NCBI GenBank assembly: GCA_002331255.1
Contig: DCZD01000002.1
Span: 107,173 to 171,172, forward strand
Direction: 5' to 3'
Origin: Acidimicrobiaceae bacterium UBA2093
GTDB lineage: Bacteria; Actinomycetota; Acidimicrobiia; Acidimicrobiales; Ilumatobacteraceae
DNA length: 64,000 bases
A program made the translations under genes and the position numbers. Shown here piece by piece: positions 34,859 through 43,049 of this stretch (positions are counted from its first letter, which is position 1; each line of letters begins with the position of its first letter). Under the pieces are notes generated by a model. The model worked only from the letters and a program-made list of their open reading frames with translations, did not search any database and was not told where the DNA came from.

Positions 34859-35653
34859 ATGACAGGTGGACATCGCTACGAGTCAGTGTCGTACGAGGTT
34901 GAAGGGGCAGTTGCCGTCGTCACCTTGAACCGGCCCGAGGCACACAACTCGATCACGGAAACGGTCGTCACCGAGATCGGTGACATCTGGGCGCGGTTAC
35001 GTATGGACGATTCAGTGCGCGCCATTGTTCTCACAGCTGCGGGGGAGAAAGCGTTCTGCACGGGCATCGACAGGTCATGGTCGCCACCGCAGCCGAACAG
35101 TCAAGTTGCGATCAATGATCCACTAATGAAGCTTGGTCCGAAAACCGCCGACTTATGGAAACCAGTTGTCGCGGCCGTCAACGGTATGGCGTGTGGTGGT
35201 GCTTTCTATTTTCTCGGAGAGAGCGACACCATCGTCGCTGCTGATCACGCGACATTCTTCGACCCACACACGACGTACGGGCTTGCCGCTTGTTTCGAGC
35301 CAATCTTGTTGTACGGACAGATGCCATTCGGTGAGTTGTGCCGCATCGCATTGATGGGCAATTACGAACGCATGTCAGCGCAGCGAGCACACCAGATTGG
35401 TTTTGTTCAGGACGTCGTGCCCGCAGAATCATTGCTCGACACCGCAATGCGCATCGCAAGTGATCTCGCATCCATGCCTGCCGCTGCGGTGCAGGCGACC
35501 CTGAGAGCCCTGTGGGTGGCGCGCGAAATGGGCCGTGCCCAGGCAGTTTCCATGGCTCCGCATCTCGTAAGTCTCGGCAACCAGCCAGATGCAATCGAAG
35601 AGGGACTACAGATGTTCCGTAGCGGCAAGCGCATCGAGTGGCGGGCCCGCTGA
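34859..35653 (+). CDS. Enoyl-CoA hydratase/isomerase family protein with altered active site
   Basis: 264 residues: VAVVTLNRPEAHNSITE opening, first oxyanion segment FCTGIDRSW, second VNGMACGGAFYF. The segment that should carry the two catalytic glutamates reads FFDPHTTYGLAACFEP: His replaces the first Glu, and only a Glu later in CFEP is near the second. This places it in an atypical crotonase branch; it may be an isomerase, hydrolase or C-C bond enzyme. ATG 34859 follows AGGGGGAACCA. The 203-bp divergent region with amidohydrolase C includes operator copy 4. The SDR gene begins 1 bp after its stop. Confidence 0.85.
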   Translation: MTGGHRYESVSYEVEGAVAVVTLNRPEAHNSITETVVTEIGDIWARLRMDDSVRAIVLTAAGEKAFCTGIDRSWSPPQPNSQVAINDPLMKLGPKTADLWKPVVAAVNGMACGGAFYFLGESDTIVAADHATFFDPHTTYGLAACFEPILLYGQMPFGELCRIALMGNYERMSAQRAHQIGFVQDVVPAESLLDTAMRIASDLASMPAAAVQATLRALWVAREMGRAQAVSMAPHLVSLGNQPDAIEEGLQMFRSGKRIEWRAR

Positions 35654-35654
35654 C

Positions 35655-36434
35655 ATGGTGCTTGCAGCAGACGCATTCAGACTCGACGGCAAGTTTGCCA
35701 TCGTGACAGGCGCCGCCAAAGGTCTTGGCGAAGCCATCGCGCTCGCCTTTGCGAACTACGGAGCCGACCTTGCGATTTGTGACCGTGATGAAGAGAACAT
35801 GGAGCGAGTCGCCACAGAGATCCGGGCGATGGGTCGCACGTGCATTACCTCGGTATTAGATGTCCGCGACACTGCAGAGGTTGACAAGTGGGTCAGTTCA
35901 TTGCCGGACATCGACATCCTTGTCAACAATGCAGGCGGCACTTTCTACGCATGGTTCATGGATGTGAATGACAAGGGCCAACGGTCCGTCATCGATGAGA
36001 ACTTCACGAGCGTCACTAATTTCGTGCGTTCGTGCGTGCCGAAGATGCCGCGCGGTGGATCAGTCATCAACATCACATCAGTCGAGGCCTACAAGGCATC
36101 GCCTGGCTTTGGCGTGTACGGGGCCATGAAGGCCGCGGTCGAACATCTCAGCCGAACATTGGCGCTCGAACTCTCTGACAAGAAAATTCGGGTGAACACG
36201 ATTGCACCAGACGGCATGCACACTCCGGGTGATGCCAACTTGTTGGTGGGAGACCACGACTACGGGGCGACTCTCGCACTCGGTTGGGGAGAGCCAGACG
36301 ACGCCGCCGGCTCGGCGATCTTCCTCGCATCATCAGCATCGGCGTATCTCACCGGCACGACCTTGCAAACGAATGGTGGAAGTGACGCTGCACGTGGTTG
36401 GAAGAAAACGCAAGAGGGCAACTGGATTCCATGA
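35655..36434 (+). CDS. Short-chain dehydrogenase
   Basis: 259 residues. TGAAKGLGEA at 18-27, Asp43 after strand two (ICDRDEE), LVNNAGGTF around 89-97, catalytic Ser142, Tyr155 and Lys159, and the C-terminal GTTLQTNGGSDAARGWKK. NAD preference is likely from the acidic residue. ATG 35655 overlaps or abuts the crotonase TGA (tgacATG) and gives the normal SDR opening; an upstream open frame to 35589 lies inside the crotonase gene. Likely oxidises the product of the neighbouring crotonase. Confidence 0.87.
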   Translation: MVLAADAFRLDGKFAIVTGAAKGLGEAIALAFANYGADLAICDRDEENMERVATEIRAMGRTCITSVLDVRDTAEVDKWVSSLPDIDILVNNAGGTFYAWFMDVNDKGQRSVIDENFTSVTNFVRSCVPKMPRGGSVINITSVEAYKASPGFGVYGAMKAAVEHLSRTLALELSDKKIRVNTIAPDGMHTPGDANLLVGDHDYGATLALGWGEPDDAAGSAIFLASSASAYLTGTTLQTNGGSDAARGWKKTQEGNWIP

Positions 36435-36437
36435 CCG

Positions 36438-36590
36438 ATGCGGCCCGCATCGTCATTCGGCAAGGGGTTGCGTCTCATCGGCCCATCTCGTGCGGTACAG
36501 ATGATTCTCGCCGGTGAATTTGTCGTCGACGCTGCGTTCGAGGACGAAAACATGCGTGCGCGCACATGGGTGCAACGAAGGTCCGGGTGA
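36438..36590 (+). pseudogene. Possible crotonase fragment (50 codons)
   Basis: A short frame from ATG 36438 to TGA 36588-36590 reads GLRLIGPSRAVQMILAGEFV, then DAAFEDE. This closely follows the enoyl-CoA hydratase segment RLxRLIGPxRAxELxLTGExxDA that comes just after the active-site loop. No other part of a crotonase is seen in any frame around it, so it is probably the relic of a deleted gene between the SDR and the LLM gene. The match is short, and a small functional peptide cannot be excluded. Confidence 0.4.
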
Positions 36591-36592
36591 GT

Positions 36593-37633
36593 ATGACGAC
36601 ATTCAAGGTGTACGCCGGAATGGATCCCCGACTGCCCATTTCGGCGGTGGGTGAACATGCGCGACGTGTCGAGGCGCTCGGTTACGACGGACTGCACATC
36701 GCTGAAACCGTGCACGACCCATTTCTCGTGTCGATGGCCGCACTTCAGGCCACGAAGAACCTGGTCGTGCGGACATCGGTCGCGCTTGCACTCGTGCGCA
36801 GTCCGATGGCGGTGGCGTACACCGCATGGGATCTTGCTGCACTCTCCGGAGGTCGCTTCCAGCTCGGACTCGGCACACAGATTCGCCAACACATCGAGCG
36901 TCGATTCGGTATGCCCTTCGATAATCCGGTTGGCCGATTGCGGGAGCACATAGGTGCGGTGAAGGCGTGCTGGCGTGCATTCGACGGCATCGAGAAGTTG
37001 AACTTTGAGAGCGAGCACTACTCGTTGACGTTGTTGACCCCGAACTTCACCCCTGACCCTTTGCCCGAAGGTATCGCACGCCCATCGATCTGGATGGGCG
37101 GTGTGAATTCATCTCTTCTGCGAGCTGCAGGTGAACTCGCAGAAGGGTTTGTCACACACCCCACGAACAGTCACCCGCGATATCTAGCGGAGGTGTGTCG
37201 CCCAGGTCTTGAATCAGGTGCACATTCAGTTCGTCGTGCACTGAATGACATCGAGATAGTCACCGGTACGCAGTGGATACTCGAAGGTGATGTCGAGGCT
37301 CTTGCGGGAAGACGCGAGCACAATCGGCAACTACTTGCGTTCCTGTATTCCACGCCTGCATATGAACGCACACTTGAATTGTTTGGTTGGAAAGATCTAG
37401 CAGGCGTCTTGCGGTCGATCATCCGAGAGAACAAGTGGGACGACCTTCGAAATCACATCAGTGACGACGTCTTGGACACGTTGGTGCCGCAGGCCACATA
37501 TGACGAGTTGCCGCAGGTGGCACGGCAGTGGTTCAGTGGTTTGTGCGACGGACTACTGATTGCCCCACCGCCTGACCAGAAGTACGACGCACTTCTTGCA
37601 CCGGCAATCGCCGAATTGCAAGGTCGGTGTTAG
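36593..37633 (+). CDS. LLM-class oxidoreductase (F420-type)
   Basis: 346 residues from ATG 36593 (MTTFKVYAGMDPRLP). Signatures are YDGLHIAETVHDPF near 40, LVVRTSVALALVRSPMAVAYTAWDLAALSGGRFQLGLGTQ near 64-103, and PSIWMGGVNSSLLRAAGELAEGF near 170. It resembles the TIGR03617-type F420 LLM proteins of actinobacteria. The open frame extends nine codons upstream to 36566, overlapping the crotonase fragment; the internal ATG with conserved start is preferred. It converges on the SDR at 37684. Confidence 0.85.
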   Translation: MTTFKVYAGMDPRLPISAVGEHARRVEALGYDGLHIAETVHDPFLVSMAALQATKNLVVRTSVALALVRSPMAVAYTAWDLAALSGGRFQLGLGTQIRQHIERRFGMPFDNPVGRLREHIGAVKACWRAFDGIEKLNFESEHYSLTLLTPNFTPDPLPEGIARPSIWMGGVNSSLLRAAGELAEGFVTHPTNSHPRYLAEVCRPGLESGAHSVRRALNDIEIVTGTQWILEGDVEALAGRREHNRQLLAFLYSTPAYERTLELFGWKDLAGVLRSIIRENKWDDLRNHISDDVLDTLVPQATYDELPQVARQWFSGLCDGLLIAPPPDQKYDALLAPAIAELQGRC

Positions 37634-37683
37634 TTCAAAGGGTTGTGACACCACGCGCGTGACGTCTCCAGACATGGTCGAAC

Positions 37684-38517
37684 TCACAAGTTGAAAGTAG
37701 TCACCACGTCGCGAGCGACGACTTCTTTGCCGGCGAGTGCAACGGCATCTGGTGAACCGGCGACAATCCATGCTGCAGCTTTTGCCGGAATCTCTGCTGA
37801 TTGACCCGTCGGCTCGACTCCCATGCGTTTAGCGCGCTCGCGCATCGCATCAGTTGTGACATGACCTGGGTTCAAGTTGTATGCACGCACGCCACGATCG
37901 GCGTATTCGGCGTTCAACACTCCAGCGATTCGGTGAGCTGACCCCTTCGCCATCGCATAGGCGATACCCCAGCCACCTTCTCCCACCGGTGCACGTGGCA
38001 CGAGAGTTGCGGTACCCGACGTGACATTGATGAAGAGGCCCCGTCCTGACGCGACCATGGAGGACATCAACACTTTCAGTGAGATCATCGGTCCGATCGC
38101 GTCGGCTTCGATGACTGTTCGTAAAAGACTGATCGAGAGTTCTTCGAAGCGGTCATTGATTCCCGGTCCCTGGTAGATGGCGTTCGCGACGAATGTGTCG
38201 ATGTGCCCGAGCGCATCGATGGCTGTATTGGCAGCAGACTCGATTGATGCAGGGTCGGTGAGGTCCATTGCAATCGGCACGGCTCGAACTCCGAATGTTC
38301 GGCATTTTTCGGCAACTTCGTCGACGGAACCCGGCAACACGACTCCGGCAAGGTCGTCGGTAGTGCTTGATCCACCGTAGGGAAGTCCGCCACTCACGGC
38401 TCGTGCGGTGAGGGCGACATCGTGTCCAGCGGACGCGAGGGCGAGAGCGATTTCTTTTCCGATGCCGCGGCTTGCACCTGTCACCAATACTGCGCGTGGT
38501 CGTTCATCCGTCCCCAT
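37684..38517 (-). CDS. Short-chain dehydrogenase with long insertion
   Basis: 277 residues. TGASRGIGKEIA at 13-24, catalytic Ser167, Tyr187 and Lys191 (YAMAKG). After strand two there is an unusual Gly/Ser-rich insertion (about 41-60, GGLPYGGSSTTDDLAGVV) before VDEVAEKCRTFG, and NNAG is replaced by ANAIYQG. The C-terminus AGKEVVARDVVTTFNL lacks the usual DGG. ATG 38517 lies only 23 bp from the divergent SDR at 38541, so the two share a very compact promoter region. Substrate unknown. Confidence 0.85.
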   Translation of the reverse strand: MGTDERPRAVLVTGASRGIGKEIALALASAGHDVALTARAVSGGLPYGGSSTTDDLAGVVLPGSVDEVAEKCRTFGVRAVPIAMDLTDPASIESAANTAIDALGHIDTFVANAIYQGPGINDRFEELSISLLRTVIEADAIGPMISLKVLMSSMVASGRGLFINVTSGTATLVPRAPVGEGGWGIAYAMAKGSAHRIAGVLNAEYADRGVRAYNLNPGHVTTDAMRERAKRMGVEPTGQSAEIPAKAAAWIVAGSPDAVALAGKEVVARDVVTTFNL

Positions 38518-38540
38518 CTAACACAGGGTACTTTCGATGT

Positions 38541-39440
38541 ATGACGTCAGGGATAATGCGATTCGATGACCGCGTGGCAATCGTGACCGGTGCCGGACGT
38601 GGTCTAGGTCGGGAACACGCTTTACTCTTGGCAGCGCGCGGTGCGACCGTCGCAGTCAATGACTCATCGGAAAAATACGCGCACGAGACCGTCGCTGACA
38701 TTCGTGAACGCGGTGGCCGTGCGATGGCTGTGGTGTTCGACGTCGCCGACCCAGGCGAATGTGAAGCGATGGTGGCACTTACCTTGCGCGAATTTGGCGG
38801 ACTTCACATCGTATTGAACAACGCTGGTCGCGGTGGCCCGACTGGACTCGTCGAGGACACAACTCATGAGCAGATGCGGATGATCATGTCAACGCATGCC
38901 GAAGGAACATTCAATGTATGCAAGGCAGCATGGAAGCATATGAAGCGTCAGAATTTCGGACGCATCTTGGTTACATCTTCGGGAAGTGGCCTAGGAGTGA
39001 AGTTCAGCATCGCCTATTCAATGGCGAAGGCCGCTCTTTTTGGGCTCACGCGGTCGCTCGCTCTCGAAGGTGCTGAACATGGCATCAAGGTGAATGCATT
39101 GTTACCTATTGGCTACACGCGCTCGGCCGCATTGAACCCAAACGAAGACACTCGCCAGTGGATGGAACAGAACTTCCCACCGTCTGTCGTTGCTCCGACG
39201 GCAGTGTTCTTGGTGCACGACGACGTGCCGTGCTCGGGTGAACTAATCAACACTGGCGCTGGCAGAGTTGCACGCACCGCAACCGTCGGGGCGCCCGGGT
39301 ACTACAAGGGTCTGACTCTCTCGCCAGAAGATGTGCGAGACAATTTTGGTGTCGCGCTCAGCATGGATGGTTCACAAGAGCTGATGCAGAGTCGTGATGA
39401 CCTGCAGTTCTATTCCGGTGATGCAACATTTCCGCAGTAA
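38541..39440 (+). CDS. Short-chain dehydrogenase, hydroxyacyl-CoA dehydrogenase-like
   Basis: 299 residues: TGAGRGLGREHALLLAARGA at 16-35, VAVND with Asp41, LNNAGRGG around 92-99, and catalytic Ser146/147, Tyr159 and Lys163. The ~90-residue C-terminal tail after the core (GYYKGLTLSPEDVRDNF) resembles the MFE-2-type SDRs at 20305 and 21914. ATG 38541 is favoured; an in-frame ATG at 38556 (MRFDDRVAIVTG) is equally plausible. The thiolase gene follows 62 bp downstream, consistent with dehydrogenation followed by thiolysis. Confidence 0.85.
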   Translation: MTSGIMRFDDRVAIVTGAGRGLGREHALLLAARGATVAVNDSSEKYAHETVADIRERGGRAMAVVFDVADPGECEAMVALTLREFGGLHIVLNNAGRGGPTGLVEDTTHEQMRMIMSTHAEGTFNVCKAAWKHMKRQNFGRILVTSSGSGLGVKFSIAYSMAKAALFGLTRSLALEGAEHGIKVNALLPIGYTRSAALNPNEDTRQWMEQNFPPSVVAPTAVFLVHDDVPCSGELINTGAGRVARTATVGAPGYYKGLTLSPEDVRDNFGVALSMDGSQELMQSRDDLQFYSGDATFPQ

Positions 39441-39480
39441 CGACCTGAAGGGCGGATTTCTCATCTAGGCCGATCGGTGG

Positions 39481-39501
39481 CGACCAACTAAGGTCGTTTT
39501 T
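39481..39501 (+). terminator. Terminator-like hairpin with T5, directly before the thiolase start
   Basis: CGACC (39481-39485), loop AACTAA, GGTCG (39492-39496), then TTTTT (39497-39501), one base before ATG 39503. The 5-bp stem is weak. It may end the SDR transcript, or act as an attenuator for the thiolase. It also explains the lack of any Shine-Dalgarno at the thiolase start. Confidence 0.3.
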
Positions 39502-39502
39502 C

Positions 39503-40651
39503 ATGACAGAGGCTTTCATCATCGATGCAGTACGCACACCAGTCGGCCGGCGCGGCGGGGGACTTGCCCAAGTGCACCCTGCAGATCTCGGAGCACACAG
39601 CATCTCCGCGCTGATGTCGCGGACAGGCGTCGATCCGAATGCTGTCGAAGATGTGGTGTTCGGCAACGTCGATTCGATTGGGCCACAAGCTGGTTGTATC
39701 GCGCGCACGTGTTGGTTGGCTGCGGGCCTTCCCGAACACGTGCCAGGCACGACGATTGACCGTCAGTGTGGTTCTGCTCAACAAGCAATTCATTTCGCAG
39801 CGCAAGCTGTGCTGAGTGGCACCATGGACTTGGTGGTCGCCGGTGGCGTGCAGAACATGAGCATGATTCCGATTTCATCTGCGATGACTGCAGGTCAAGC
39901 ACTCGGATTCAATGACCCATTCACGGGTTCTCCCGGCTGGACCACGCGATACGGAACCGGAGAGGTCAGCCAGTTCGTTGGTGCAGAGATGATGGTTGAG
40001 AGGTGGAAACTGACACGCGAAGAGATGGAGGAGTTCGCCGTCGAAAGCCACATTCGAGCCATCAAGGCCCGAAATGAAGGTCGCTTCGAGACGCAGATTG
40101 CTCCGATGAATGGTGTGCAACACGACGAGGGTCCACGCGAGCCGAACTGGGACAAGATTCGATCACTTCAGACATTGACTCCCGACGGGAAGCTGACTGC
40201 GGCGTGCGCCAGCCAGATCAGTGATGCGTCTGCTGCACTTCTCATCGCCAACGAGAAAGCAGTGAAAGCACACGGCCTCAAGCCACGTGCACGCATCCAC
40301 CACATCTCGGTTCTGGCGAACGACCCCATCATGATGTTGTCTGCTCCGATTCCTGCGACACGTCGCGCACTTGAGAAGACTGGCTTGTCGATGGACGACA
40401 TTGACCTCGTAGAAATCAACGAGGCCTTTGCTCCTGTCGTCATGGCGTGGATGAAAGAGCTCGGTGCGGACCATTCAAAGGTCAATGTCAACGGTGGTGC
40501 AATTGCGCTTGGTCACCCACTTGGCGCCACTGGTGCTCGCCTGATGACAACTTTGCTGTACGAACTTGAGCGCACCGGCGGCCGTTATGGGCTGCAGACC
40601 ATGTGCGAAGGTGGCGGTCAGGCCAACGTCACAATCATCGAGAGGCTCTGA
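39503..40651 (+). CDS. Acetyl-CoA C-acyltransferase (thiolase)
   Basis: 382 residues with the complete thiolase active site: nucleophilic Cys89 (DRQCGSAQQAI), His338 (ALGHPLGATGARL) and Cys368 (TMCEGGGQAN). It opens with EAFIIDAVRTPVGRRGGGLA. It would cleave a 3-ketoacyl-CoA with CoA, releasing acetyl-CoA or propionyl-CoA. It is the only thiolase in the window with intact catalytic residues, so it is the best candidate for the last step of beta-oxidation here. There is no ribosome binding site before ATG 39503, where a hairpin and T-run abut the start. Confidence 0.93.
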   Translation: MTEAFIIDAVRTPVGRRGGGLAQVHPADLGAHSISALMSRTGVDPNAVEDVVFGNVDSIGPQAGCIARTCWLAAGLPEHVPGTTIDRQCGSAQQAIHFAAQAVLSGTMDLVVAGGVQNMSMIPISSAMTAGQALGFNDPFTGSPGWTTRYGTGEVSQFVGAEMMVERWKLTREEMEEFAVESHIRAIKARNEGRFETQIAPMNGVQHDEGPREPNWDKIRSLQTLTPDGKLTAACASQISDASAALLIANEKAVKAHGLKPRARIHHISVLANDPIMMLSAPIPATRRALEKTGLSMDDIDLVEINEAFAPVVMAWMKELGADHSKVNVNGGAIALGHPLGATGARLMTTLLYELERTGGRYGLQTMCEGGGQANVTIIERL

Positions 40652-40682
40652 TTAGCTCGAAATCAATTGACGGGAAGCGTAG

Positions 40683-41069
40683 TCACTGGCTCTGCATGAG
40701 TGTGGTGAGCTGGTCCATATAGGTTCCCATGTCGAAGTAGTCGCGCCACAAGGTGATCTTGCCGCGATGATCGACTTCGAATACTCCGGCGACAGGTAGC
40801 TCTAGCCATCCACCGTTCATCTTGAAACGGTCGAGGCGCTCATTGAACACGACATTGCCGACTTGATGTTGACGAAGTACGCGCCACTCGACTTCACTGG
40901 ATGCAGCGAGAAATCCGTTCATCAGGTTGCGCACATCTTCTTTACCCTTCACGGGTTGCACGGGCATGTTCTCGTAGGAGATGTCGTCGGCGAGATGTTC
41001 GACTGCAGCGTCGATGTCAATTCGCTCGACTGCCGCAAAGAAGTCACTCACCACTGCTTCTGCATTCAT
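40683..41069 (-). CDS. Limonene-1,2-epoxide hydrolase-family protein
   Basis: 128 residues of the NTF2-like LEH family. The five catalytic residues of Rhodococcus limonene epoxide hydrolase all appear to be present: Tyr32 and Asn34 (SYEN), Arg78 and Asp80 (NERLD) and Asp110 (WRDYFD). Predicted reaction is one-step addition of water to an epoxide, in the cytoplasm. The stop lies 31 bp from the thiolase stop (convergent). Its ATG 41069 overlaps the stop of the crotonase at 41066 by 4 bp, so the two are translationally coupled, which suggests that an epoxy- or unsaturated CoA intermediate is handled by both. Mycobacterial relatives occur in steroid and fatty-acid gene clusters. Confidence 0.88.
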   Translation of the reverse strand: MNAEAVVSDFFAAVERIDIDAAVEHLADDISYENMPVQPVKGKEDVRNLMNGFLAASSEVEWRVLRQHQVGNVVFNERLDRFKMNGGWLELPVAGVFEVDHRGKITLWRDYFDMGTYMDQLTTLMQSQ

Positions 41070-41791
41070 TGCTGAGCCTCTCGCGTCGATCGGAATAGTT
41101 CAGCAAATGCAGCCTCTTCGCGTGCCCGGGCATCTTGAGATGCCGAACCGCGAGCATCCATCAGCAGCCTCTTTGTCGTGCGCATAGCCTTTCCGTCATG
41201 GGTAGCGATGCGGATGGCGAGAGTGAGTGTCTCGTCAGTGAGTCGTTCGTTGGAAATCGTCTTTAATGCCAAACCACACGAGACTGCTTCGTCGGCGCTC
41301 ATCCAGTCTGATGTGAATAACAGTTGACACGCCTTCTGCCAGCCAACCCGTGACGGAAGCAAGGCACTTGATCCTGCTTCCGGAGGAACTCCCATCTCGG
41401 CGAACGGAACACGCAGGCGCGCTGACTCTGCAACGAGAACGATGTCGCAGTGCAGCAACATCGTGAGTCCGATACCCGCAGCAGGTCCGTTCACAGCAGC
41501 AAGGAGAGGTTTGTCGAACGCTTCGAGACTCTCGAGTAGGCGGGTGAAACCGTGACCCCCGGCGAACACCAATTCACCGCGCGCCATCGCAGTCATCTCT
41601 ATAAGGTCCTGTCCCGCACAGAAGGCGGTGCCCTCGCCGGTGAGAACCACGACGTTTGTGCCGTCGTCTGCTCTGGCGCGGTCGAGCTCATCTGAGATCG
41701 CGCAGTAGAGGGCATGGTTGAAGGCGTTCCTTGCCTCTGGCCGGTCAAATGTGAGAACGGTGACCGCTCCGTGATGGTTCGTTCGAAGCAC
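41066..41791 (-). CDS. Delta3,Delta2-enoyl-CoA isomerase-like crotonase
   Basis: About 241 residues from GTG 41791 (VLRTNHHGAVTVLTFDRPEARNAF). First oxyanion segment FCAGQDLIEM, second VNGPAAGIGLTM. In the active-site segment RVPFAEMGVPPEAGSS the first hydratase Glu is replaced by Phe and only the second, in PPEAGSS (Glu138 from this start), is present. This is the pattern of enoyl-CoA isomerases (ECI/PaaG type), which shift a 3-double bond to position 2. The start is uncertain: the frame is open to ATG 41866, but that overlaps the divergent amidohydrolase D, and no good ribosome binding site is seen. Confidence 0.82.
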   Translation of the reverse strand: MLRTNHHGAVTVLTFDRPEARNAFNHALYCAISDELDRARADDGTNVVVLTGEGTAFCAGQDLIEMTAMARGELVFAGGHGFTRLLESLEAFDKPLLAAVNGPAAGIGLTMLLHCDIVLVAESARLRVPFAEMGVPPEAGSSALLPSRVGWQKACQLLFTSDWMSADEAVSCGLALKTISNERLTDETLTLAIRIATHDGKAMRTTKRLLMDARGSASQDARAREEAAFAELFRSTREAQQ

Positions 41792-41867
41792 GGAAGGTAC
41801 CGTAGTTGGTAGGGCCGAAGCATCGGTCGGCCGCACCGAAGAACCCCGATTGCGTAAAGGAGCCACC

Positions 41868-43049
41868 GTGGCCTCGCTCGACTTTCAGCCTTTCGACTGC
41901 GACAACCATTACTACGAGGCGCTTGACGCGTTCACTCGCCACCTGAACCCGATGAACGGTCCGCGATGTGTTCAATGGGCCGAAGTAGACGGTCGCAAGT
42001 ACCACGTCGTTGGTGGCAGATTAAGCCGGGCTGTCGTCAACCCAACCTTCGACCCAATTGCGAAACCGGGAGCGATGTACGACTATTTCCGTGGGAATCC
42101 TGATGGGCGCCAACCATGGGAATTTCTCACCGAGCGCGAGCGAATCCGGCCGTGCTATCGCGACCGTGACGAGCGCATCACGACACTCGACGAATTCGGA
42201 CTTTCAGCCGTCTGGATGTTCCCGACACTTGGAATGCTGTACGAAGAAGTGTTGAAGGAGGATCCGGGTGCGGTCGCACTTACCTTCACTGCATTCAATC
42301 GCTGGGTGCTCGAGGATTGGGGCTTCAATTACAAGGGCCGCATCTTTGCCGCTCCGTACATCTCTCTCGCCGACGTCGAATGGGCGTGTCAGGAGCTCGA
42401 ATGGGCACTAGACAACGATGCTCGGACCGTCGTCATGCGCGCGGCAGCGCCCACCACAGAACTCGGACAGTTTTCGCCATTCGATGAACGGTTCGATCCG
42501 TTCTGGGCGAGAGTCAATGAGGCTGGTATCACTGTTGTCATCCATGCCGGGGACAGCGGCTACTCGTCGCAGGGCTACGCAAATGACAAGTTCAGCTCCG
42601 CATTCTCGGGTGGTTTCAAGCCTTCCATTCGCGGTTTTGCCATCGAGCGTGCGGCTTCTGACTTCATCATCACGTCGGTATTCGAGAAATTGTTCGATCG
42701 ATTTCCGAACATTCGCATGGCATCTGTCGAGAATGGCAGTGAGTTCCTCGGGGACCTGCAAAGCAAGTTGACAAGCACGCATCACAAGATGCCTGGCTAC
42801 TTTGCCGAGCACCCAGTCGAGACCTTGAAGCGTCATTGGTGGATCAATCCATTCTGGGAAGATGATGTCGAGGAAGTTGCGGGGCTCATGGGAACTGATC
42901 GAGTGCTGTTTGGAAGCGACTGGCCACACATTGAAGCTCTTCCGAACCCACTCGATGGGGTGAACGACTACAAACAGTTCGCACCGGCAGATCAGAAGAG
43001 GATTCTTCTCGACAACGTGACGTCATTGAATAGCCGGACACCTGCGTGA
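41868..43049 (+). CDS. Amidohydrolase family 2 (PF04909-like) protein D
   Basis: 393 residues from GTG 41868, which follows AAAGGAGCCACC. N-terminal FDCDNHYYEALDAFTRHL (DNH in place of HxH), mid-barrel ITVVIHAGDSGYSSQGYA, MASVENGSEFLGDLQSKL, and VLFGSDWPHIEALPNP near the end, the last being the typical metal/catalytic aspartate motif. It is the most divergent of the four family members here; strand and partners also differ, since it heads an operon with an LLM oxidoreductase, a DUF7064-like protein and a CoA ligase. Substrate unknown. The LLM start overlaps its stop by 4 bp (GTGA). Confidence 0.87.
   Translation: MASLDFQPFDCDNHYYEALDAFTRHLNPMNGPRCVQWAEVDGRKYHVVGGRLSRAVVNPTFDPIAKPGAMYDYFRGNPDGRQPWEFLTERERIRPCYRDRDERITTLDEFGLSAVWMFPTLGMLYEEVLKEDPGAVALTFTAFNRWVLEDWGFNYKGRIFAAPYISLADVEWACQELEWALDNDARTVVMRAAAPTTELGQFSPFDERFDPFWARVNEAGITVVIHAGDSGYSSQGYANDKFSSAFSGGFKPSIRGFAIERAASDFIITSVFEKLFDRFPNIRMASVENGSEFLGDLQSKLTSTHHKMPGYFAEHPVETLKRHWWINPFWEDDVEEVAGLMGTDRVLFGSDWPHIEALPNPLDGVNDYKQFAPADQKRILLDNVTSLNSRTPA

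Noticed and set aside
37654..37663. CACGCGCGTG palindrome between convergent LLM and SDR genes
   Set aside because: Too short and without a T-run to be called a terminator or operator.
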